Part shown: positions 1 to 9,000 of the stretch, piece by piece
Position numbering within the stretch: position 1 is the first letter of the stretch
How the letters are laid out: each line of letters starts with the position of its first letter
Assembly: GCF_000188695.1 (NCBI RefSeq)
Contig: NW_004754910.1
Location: 811,833 to 824,332 of the forward strand
Direction of reading: 5' to 3'
DNA: 12,500 nt
Source: Salpingoeca rosetta
Taxonomy: Eukaryota > Opisthokonta > Choanoflagellata > Craspedida > Salpingoecidae
The notes under the pieces: model-generated
The model's database searches: none
Told to the model about the DNA's origin: nothing
Seen by the model: the letters and a program-made list of their open reading frames with translations, nothing else
Translations under genes and position numbers: made by a program

Positions 1-41
1 ACACACCCACACAACACAACACAACACACAACACGCATCCG
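1..41. repeat. Short ACAAC/ACA simple repeat in the 3' flank of the gene
   Basis: On the transcript strand this is a GTGTT/GT-rich stretch directly after the TGA stop. It is presumably 3' UTR, but the window ends before any polyadenylation signal; no AATAAA is visible in these 41 bases. Confidence 0.6.
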
Positions 42-3000
42 TCAGATGAGGTTGTGTGCCACGCTTGAGCCCTTGGCGCCATGCGTCTGTGATGAGGCCT
101 GCCCATCAGCAGCCGCAATGAGCGCATCCACGTCGTTGGCGCCATCCACCTCAGCACCATCCTCGTTGATCAGCAGCGGCTCAAACGCCTCAAGCGCCGC
201 GCGTGTGCGCAGTGACCCGCGGGGCTCCCGTGCCGGATATGCGGCGGGATCCAACCGCACAGACTCGTCCTGCAGCTGCGAGCTGCGTTTGCGCACGCGT
301 TTGGAGATGCGGCGGCTCAGCCTGTTCAGGTCCTCCGAGTTGTATTGCGGCTCTGCCAGCTCCTGCTCTTCTGTCGTCGTCACGCGCGACGTGGGGCTTG
401 GCAGCGTGAAGTGCACATCGTTCTGGTCTTCGGGCAGCAGCACAAACGGCACGTGCGGGCGCTGCTCCTGGTAGTGCCCGACGAGCGTGGCCAGGTCTGG
501 GAACCACGGCTGCGGCTGGTCCAGCAGGTGCAGGCGGTAGCCCTTGTCCTTGTTGAACTCGAGCGCATCGTGCCGCACAATGCTCGACGCAACACGCACG
601 CACAGGAAGCAGTGCAGACGGCCGTACACAAGGAACGTGCCAATGGGCTTGTCACGCACAATCCTCTGCGCAGCGTCGCTGCCAATCGTCGGGTGGTACC
701 AGTCGTGCATGTGCACGTACTCCCACGTCAGCCGCGACACAACGCGGCAGCGCGAGCGGTGGAATTGCTCCACACGGTCCGAAACGCTTGGGCCCGACAC
801 CTTCCGCAGCGATTTGAGCTTGATGTCCTCCCGCACCGACGTCTGCTTGCCGCCAATGTACGTGCTCTGCAGCGGGTTCAGGCCGCGGCGGGAGCGAATG
901 CGCTTCACCTTCGGGCTCTTCTCGTTCCCATCGCCGCTGCCGCCGGTCAGGGACGCGTGACGCACGCTGTTGGCCAGGCGGGCAAACAGGCTGGGCCGAC
1001 GGCCCTGTGCAGCCGGCTCCTCGTTGATGGAGTCGGCGTTGGGGCCAGCAACGCCGCTGCGCTCCAAGTCTTCCACCTCCACCTCGTGGCTCACGTTGGA
1101 CGAGGCCGGGCGCATGTTCATCTTCGTCACAAAGAACGGGCTCTCCTTCTCGGGCTCATCCATGGTGCGCATGGCTGTGCCCACACCAGCAATGTTGCTG
1201 CTGTTGTTGCCCGTGTAGCCCTCCACGTCAAGCTTGATCACGGGGCTGCGGGCACGCTTGGCAGCACGCTTCTGCCGCGTCACCACAACAGCAACCACCG
1301 CCACAACCAGCAGCACGCCAGCGCCAACACCGGTGCCCACAGCAACCGCCTGCTCCACCTTGCTCTTGTCGTTGTTCGGGTTCAGGTTGCCTGTTGTCGT
1401 TACCGTGTCCCCCGTCGTCGTGGCTGTGGTTGTGGTTGTGGTTGTCGTGGTCGTCGTGATGGCCACAGAGAAAGACGTCTGGGCGCTCACGCCGTTGCCG
1501 GCTGGCGGCTGAATGGCCACCGCCTCCAGTGGAATCCCTGCGTCCTGGAGCGTTGTCTTGAGCGCGCCAGTCGATGCAACGGCCGCAAACGTCTCCACGA
1601 CCGTGTTGAGCTCTTCCAGCTGCTGCTCGGACTCCTCGTCCGTCTTGGCGACCGTGCCGTTGTTCGCGTCCAGAATTTCAATCTCCACGTCAACGCCCGT
1701 GTCCGAGGTTGCGCGGCGACGCCGGCTCGACTCTTCTGCCAGTCGCTTCCGCAAAGCCTCCTCGCGCGCGCTCTCCAGGTTCACCTCGTGCACAGACACG
1801 ACCTTGATGCGCCACGAGGGGATGTTGAGCAGGACGGCAAGGTTGTCCACAAGCGCCGCGCGGTTGGTGTGGAACTCGTCAACAGACACAGAGAGGGTCA
1901 GGTTCAGCTGCACCTTGTTGATGGTGCGGATGTCGTAAATCTGCTCCGCAGCTGATGGGCTACCCTGCAGCACAAGGTAATACGTGTTGCGCGCGTCATA
2001 TGCGTTGGCGCCACGCGGGTCTGCCAGCGTTGGAATGCGTTGCAGCGGCTCAATCTCCTGTCCGCCGTTCACCACGCGCAGCGCAAGGTTGTCCTTGTAC
2101 ACGTAGATGCGCAGCAGCACCTTGTCGGCCGGGTCTGTGGAGTGGAAGCGGATGCGCGCGTTGTTTGGCAGCGTGTTTGACGTGTTCAGGCGGTATGTGC
2201 GGCCCGTCTCAAACACCATCGGGTACTGGCCAAAGAAGAACCGCTTGGCGCAGCCGTCGTCAAAGGGCCCCAGCGAGAAGTGCTGCCGCTCAACAACCGT
2301 CTCGTTGAACATGCGCTCCATCTTGATGGGCCCGATGCGCCGTGACCCGCGGTCACGGTCAATGTTCTCAAACGTGGCTGTGCGCAGCGGCATGCTGTGG
2401 CAGAAGAACGCGCCCGCGTCGCCCATGGTTGTGCAGCGCGAGTGCCCGTCAATCAGGCCTGGGTTGGCCTCACTCGTCACCACGCCGGCACGGCCCATTC
2501 CGCTCAGGCTGCCGTCAAGGTCATGCGCCACCATCAGGTGCACGGCGTCGCAGCCCGTGTTGCACTGGTGCTGGAAGATGCCCGTAGGCGCAAAGTAGAA
2601 GCGCGCGTCTGGCGCCGTGTTGTGCCACGTGATGCCTTCGTAGTACTGCTCGGGCGAGTAGTTGCGCTGCGTCGGGTTTGGCGAGATGCCAACAGACTTG
2701 AGCCCGCAGTCCGTGCTGTTGAAGTGCGAAAAGTCGGTGTCCACCACCCGCAGCTCCGTGTGCTGCGTGCCGGGCAGGCCGTAACGTCGCTCCCAGCCCA
2801 TGGAGCACAGGCGCTCCGGTGTGGTGATGGGCCGGCACACGGGCAGGTCGTCCTGCCCACACGTCTTGCCGCGGTTGGTCACCTGCGGCAGAAGCAGGCC
2901 AACGCGACGGTACGTGTTGCCAAACACAGAGTTGCACGTGCCTGATGTGGCGGCCACGTCCAGTTTGGACGCGGCGCGGCAGCGAAGAGACGCGTCGCAC

Positions 3001-6000
3001 GTGGACGCCGGCGTGCTGCCCATGATGATGCACGACACCACCTCCGCGCGCGTGTGCAGCGCAGGGTTGAAGAAGTTGGCGCTGATGCCAATGTGCGAGT
3101 CCGCAACCACAGACTCGTGCACCTCAAAGTGGGAGCGCTGGTCCACGGTGAGAATACCCACGTGCGCCGCCTTCCACGCCTTGAAGCGGTTCACGGCCAG
3201 GCACCCGCGCGACTCTGCAATCACAAACATGCCAATCAGCACGCCGTGCGCCTCGTTGTCGATGATGCGTGGCTCCGTGCTGTCGCAGGCGTCGGCGCGG
3301 ACAACAAAGCCGGCATCCTCGCCCCCGCTCACCACATTGCCCTCCAGCACCACGGAGGCCGTGTCTGCAAAGATGGCCGCGTGTGGGCGCACCCACGTGT
3401 CTGTCTCGTCCGGGCTGCGGTGGTTGCCGACAATCAGGTTGCGGCGGATGTCTGCGCGCTGCGTCTCCGTGTCAAGCTCAATGCCATCCCGCTGCGTGTG
3501 GTGGATCACGTTGTCGTGGAGCGTGACCCCCTGTGACCCTTCGCTCACCACGCCGTAGTTGTGTGAGTCGGACATGGTGGAGAAGAGGACCTCGTTGATG
3601 GGCTCGTCGCCCGCCGCAAACGTCTCGTCGTACACGTACAGGATGCACGCGTGCTCCATGCCTTCCTGTCCGCAGCTGTTCATCTCCACGCCGGTGATGG
3701 AGCTCGTGCCAACGCGCGTGCCCTGCTCAAATGCGGCGTCCATGACAACAATGTGCGCACCGTACGTGTCGCCACCCTCGCCTGCGCCCGTCGCGCCCTC
3801 AAATCGCACGTTGCGGCTGAGCTTGCCCACCGCCGCACGCAGCTCCACGTCGCCCCGCCCCGATTCAACAAAGTCGGCAAAGTGGCGGTGCTGCAGGGGC
3901 GCCGTCAGCGTCACAGTCAGGCCGTCCGCAGACACGCCGGCAATCTCCGCCGTCTCATATGCGTCTGCGTTGTACTCGGTTGCGGAGAGGACGATGCGGT
4001 CGCCCTGCGCCCAGTCCACGGCCTCCATCATGTCCAGCGTGGTGTCGCCAGCCTCCGCCGTCATGGCAAGGCGCGTCCACGCCACGTCTGGTGGCAGGCC
4101 GTGCAGCTGCAGGTCGCCGAGCACCGCCAGGACCTTGTTGCCGAGGAAGCGGGAGTTGTGCACGACAAGTGTTGGGGACGTGCGCTCGCCATGCAGGCGA
4201 ATGACGGCCTGGTGGGAGAAGGGCCGCCCCTTGGAGCCAACCTGCAGGCTGCCCCACACCTCAATCGTGTCTGCCTCCAGCGTGCGGTCTGCGTCGTCCT
4301 TGAACTCCAGCTTGCCGATAATCTGCAGGTTGCCGATGCGCGGCGGGTCCATGTCCAGCACCACGTACATGCGGCTGTTGATGACAATGTTGTCGCCGGC
4401 CTCTGGGTAGGCGGTGATGCCCTCGCAGGGGGCAAACCCGTCGCCAAACCGCCCGTACGACGCCTTCTGCTCCGACGGCACGCGACACCACATGCTGATG
4501 TCCGACCAGTACGTGGGGTCGTACAGCGGCTCCGTGGAGAAGAGGTCGTTGCACGCGCCCGGCGCGCACTGGATGGCGCTCACGTCAACCACGTACGGCC
4601 CGCCAGAGCCAATGGTGCCGGGGATGGTGTGGTCGATGCCAGAGGTGGTCAGGGCCACGTGCCACAGCTGGCGGTTGTGATCAATCTTGCCGGTGCCAAA
4701 CGGGTCTGTCACGGAGAGGTCGGTGATGAGCGAGGCGGCGGGGCGCTCCTCCCCGTTGTTGTAAATCACCTCAAACGCCCAGCGGTAGTCGATGTAGCTC
4801 CACATGAGCTCGAGATATTCCTTGGACCCGCGCAGATACTCCGGCTCCGAGTAGCGGATGCGCATGGTGCGGAAGTCAATCATGCTCACCAGGGACGCAA
4901 AGTACGAGTGCTGGTTCACAATGGGCACGGCATACCCATAAAACTCCTTGGGCCGGAACACGAGCGTGTCCTCCGTGGTGTTGGGGTGGTCGCGCTGCGA
5001 AAACTGGACGCTTGCAAAGTCGAGCTCGTCCGGGTTGATGCCGTCAATCTGCAGGCGGCGCACGCGCACGTCGCCGTTGCACACAATGCCCTCGTCGTAC
5101 ACGGCGTCCTTGTGGTCGCACAGGCCCGGGTAGTGGTTCCACGCGTAGTAGGGCGTGGCCGTGCCGTTGACAAAGCCCGTGAGCGAGCCGTCCAGGTCGT
5201 GGAAGATCTGCTTGAAGGGCACCGTCCACCTCACATACCGCTGCGTGTTGACAAAGCGCACGTTGGCCAGGCGGAACGTGTAGCCGCCCTGCCTGTAGTC
5301 CGTGTCTGAGCCGCAGCTGGCGCACCCGGAGATGGCACCGGCGTCCTCGTAGTTGACAAAGGTCGCGCCGTCGACGTGGAAAAACTCGTTCTGCGGCATC
5401 ATAATCGCAGAGAGGGTCTTCTTCTTCGCGGGCAGCGACACGCTGTTAACAAAGAGCGAGTTGACAATGTTGGGGTCGTCCTCCCTGTACTCAATGCCAA
5501 TAAACTTCTTCCAGAACAACTCCTCCTGGCCGTTGCCAACCAGCTTGGCGTTGACGTGATGCAAGTCGCCGTTCTGCTTGCCAAAGATGCCGTGGGCGCC
5601 GTTGTAGAAGGACGTGAAGTTGTGGAAGTACTGCGGTGCGGGCCCGGACGTGGAGTCACAGGGGTCCACAAACGGAACGTACGAGGGGTAAATGCGCAGG
5701 CCGTGCACGCCGTTGGAGTGGGCCGTGTTGTTGAAAAACTCGCGCATGTGCCAGTGCACGGGGCAGATGGACGTGGTGAAGGAGGGGCCACCCGGGTGCG
5801 TGGGCGGCTCAAACCAGTAGCCGTCGTTGTCGCAGCCGGCGGCGACGTTGTGGCGCCAGTGGTTCGCTGGCGACGCCATCCAGAACGTGGCGGGCTTGGT
5901 GTCGGACTTGAGCATGACAAACAGGCGCTGCGTGAACACGCCAAGGTTCGCCTCAATCACGTTGAACTGCTCGTTGCCGTCCTCAACAAAGAAGTTGTGG

Positions 6001-9000
6001 CCCTTGACGTGGTAGGCAACGTTGTTCTGCACGAGCGAGCGGTGCGTTGCGTGCACGGTGACGGCGCGCTGGAACGAGTGGTGGATGGAGTTGGAGCGGA
6101 TGTACGAGTCACGGTTGTCGCCGGCCACGTGGAAGTGGCTGCAGTAGCGCCCGAGCACGCCCGCCTGGCCGCACCGCCGAATCTCAATGTTCTCCACGCG
6201 CAGGAGCGCGCCGTGTGCACCAATGAGGTGCGAGCCAAAGCGCTGCTTCTCCGACTTGCCCGGCTCGCCCTGCACGACAATGTTGCGGGAGATGATACCC
6301 ACCTCCACGCGCATGTCAATGCGCTCGCCAGCAATGTAGTGGATGGCAGACTCGTGCGTGTGGCGCACGGGGTCACGCAGGACAATGGTGTACCCGTCGT
6401 CCTCAAGGCCAGCAACCACCAGCTCCTCCGTGTTGCGCATGGCGCTGTGGTGGGTGAGGATGATGTCTTCGCCATCCTCAAAGTCGACCTGCTCCGAGAG
6501 GTGGATGCGGTCATCGCCAGCGTGCACCGTGCTCTCCACCTTGGTCCACGTGCGCACGCGCGGGCGGCCATGGAGGTCAAGCACACCGCGGTCGCGCCAC
6601 GCAACAACGTGGCCCGTGCCGTGGTGGTGTGCCGACTCTTCCGTGTTGTCGCTCGCGGCAAGCACCTTTGCGCCAATGTGCGGGATGCCGGCGCTGTTGA
6701 AGCGGTCGCCGTATAGCGTGATGGTGGCGCGGTTGAGGAACGGGTCCTCCTCCGTGCCAATCTCAAACTTGCCGCCCTGCACCCAGATGTAGGATGCATG
6801 CACGTCAATGTCCCTGCGGTCAAACACAAGCTCGCCCTGCACAAGGAGGAGGTACATCTTGGGCGGTGACACGTCCAGCAGCACCACCTGGTCTGGCGGG
6901 ATCACCACGGTGTCGCCGTCCACGGGCGGCTCATCGTTGGCCCACGTGTTCACCTGCGACCACCGATCAAGGTAGCGGAAGCGCACCGTCGACTCCGACA
7001 CGGCGCTGTGGCCGGCAGGCGTGCGCAGCTCCAGGGAGAGTGGGTTCAGCGCGCTGCGCTTGGTGGTCTCGCACGTCACCCATGTGCCGTCCGCGGCGGC
7101 GTCGCGCACAAGGCACGGGTATCCGTTGACCATGGCCGTGGTGTCGTTCACCTGGGAGGAGGTTGGCAGGCGCGCGCCCGTGAGTGTGACAAGGGTTCCG
7201 CCCAGCGACGACCCAAACTTGGGCTCGACGCTTGTGATGACGGGCGTGGCGGCAATGCCGTAGGCAAGCGTTTGGTTGGCGTTGCCGTCCACGGAGACGG
7301 GCAGGGAGGAGGCGGAGGCTGACGTCGCCGTCGCTGTGGCCATGACAAGCGCGTGGTTGGTGTCGCGGGCAACGTGGCCCATGCTGGCGTGCGGCTGTGG
7401 CGGGTGCACGCCAACAGACACGGCGCAGGCGTTGTTGGCGTCCAGGGTGCTCATGTAGATGCCAATGTACTCGAGCTCGGCCATGGTGCAGTAGCCGTCG
7501 ACGGGCCCGTTGTAGCGGACGTAGCGGATGTATCCCGTGGGTTCATCGAGGTCAATGGAGGTCCAGCCCTCCGTTGTCTCCTGACTGATGGTGGCCACCT
7601 GCGTGAAGTTGACACCGTCAAGCGAGACGTGGAAGGTGCCGCCAGCGGCCTTTGTTCGGTACTGCAGGCGCGGGAAGTAGCGGATGCGGTGCAGCGAGGC
7701 AACAGACGCCTCGCCCAGGTCGTACAGGATGCTGCAGGTGGAGCGATACCCGCTGTATGACCACGAGTGCGTGAGGAAGTCGTCGTCAAACACGCTGGCA
7801 ACGCCGACCGCGCCGTATCCTGTCGGTGTGCCGGAGAGGACCTGCTGCTCCACGTTGTTGAAGGCCTCGTACGACTCGGGCGTGTTGATGCTGGGCGCCT
7901 CGCACACGGCCGTGTCGTAGCTGGAGGAGATGACGGTGCACGGACGGTCGCACACGGTCACAACAGAGCGCTTGGTGTCCAGTCCAAAGCCGCGGCCGCG
8001 GAGTGTGACGTGCGTGCCGCCGCCATAGCTCGCCAGCTCCGGAGCAACGTCGTCAAGCTGCAGGAGGGAGGTGAACGCCTTGGCGCCACGCACGACACCA
8101 AAAGGTGACACGTCCACAAGCACCTGGTGCGTGCCTGCAGGTACGCGGCCAAGGAGGCACTCGACCTGTGTGTCTGTGGATGCAGTCTGGTTGATCTCGC
8201 ACGGCACGCCGGCGACGGAGATGGCGATGTTGGTTGGCCAAGTCGGGGTGACTGTGGCGTTGGTGGCATTGACGTACGGCGTGGGGTCGAAGCCACCGAG
8301 CAGGCCGGTGCCCGTGAGAGTCAGGGTGAGTGAGCCATCAGCAACGCCCTGCGTCGGGCTGACAGAGGCGAGGTTGCCAGACTGGGACATGTTGTATGCA
8401 AACTGGCACAACTCCGGTACCGGGCAGTCGCTGTACGTGCGCAGGTTGGTGGATGCACCAAACGTGGTGCTGCTGGTGGTGTCGGAGGAGGAACCGTGAT
8501 CGTGATCGTGATCGCTATCACCCCCATATGGCTCAACCAGAACTGTGAGGCTCGCCGTCTGCGTGTCCGCAATGCTGGTTTGCTGCAGCGTTGGCGTGAT
8601 GAACGTGACGCTGCCGTATGTGGCGTCAACTACAAGCGCGCGTGTGTTGTCCAGCAACACCCAGTTGCCCTGCACTGCATCATGCGGGTTGAACCCGTCA
8701 CCAAAGAGCGTGACGCGCGCGCCACCAGCGATAGAGCCCGTGCGTGGCTCCATGTGCGAGACGGTGAGCGGGTAGGAGAACATGAGGTGGCCGGCATGGG
8801 TCGTCGCAACATCATCAAACGTCGTCGTTGTCGTTGTCGTCGTGGTAGTCGTCGTCGTTGTACTCGTGGTTGTTGTTGTTGTTGTGGTGGTGTTCATGGC
8901 CATGGTGGCGTTGACGGCCAGCGTGGCATTCACCATCGTGGTGGTGGTGGTCGTTGTGGTTGTCGTGTTGTCCGCCATACCCATGTCCATGTCCATGTCC

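Noticed and set aside
345..1955. Plus-strand open reading frame of 536 codons (and similar ones at 3651-5309, 5376-6716 and 9252-11075)
   Set aside because: All lie in the frame exactly antisense to the real codons. They stay open because the gene rarely uses TTA, CTA and TCA, whose complements are stops. The products are Arg/His/Val/Ala-rich with no recognisable domain, while the minus strand shows clear family motifs throughout.
3849..3857. RGD tripeptide as an integrin-binding site
   Set aside because: It aligns with a loop that is GERID in unit A, so it appears to be a chance match in the beta-helix unit. Integrins are also reported missing from the best-known choanoflagellates.
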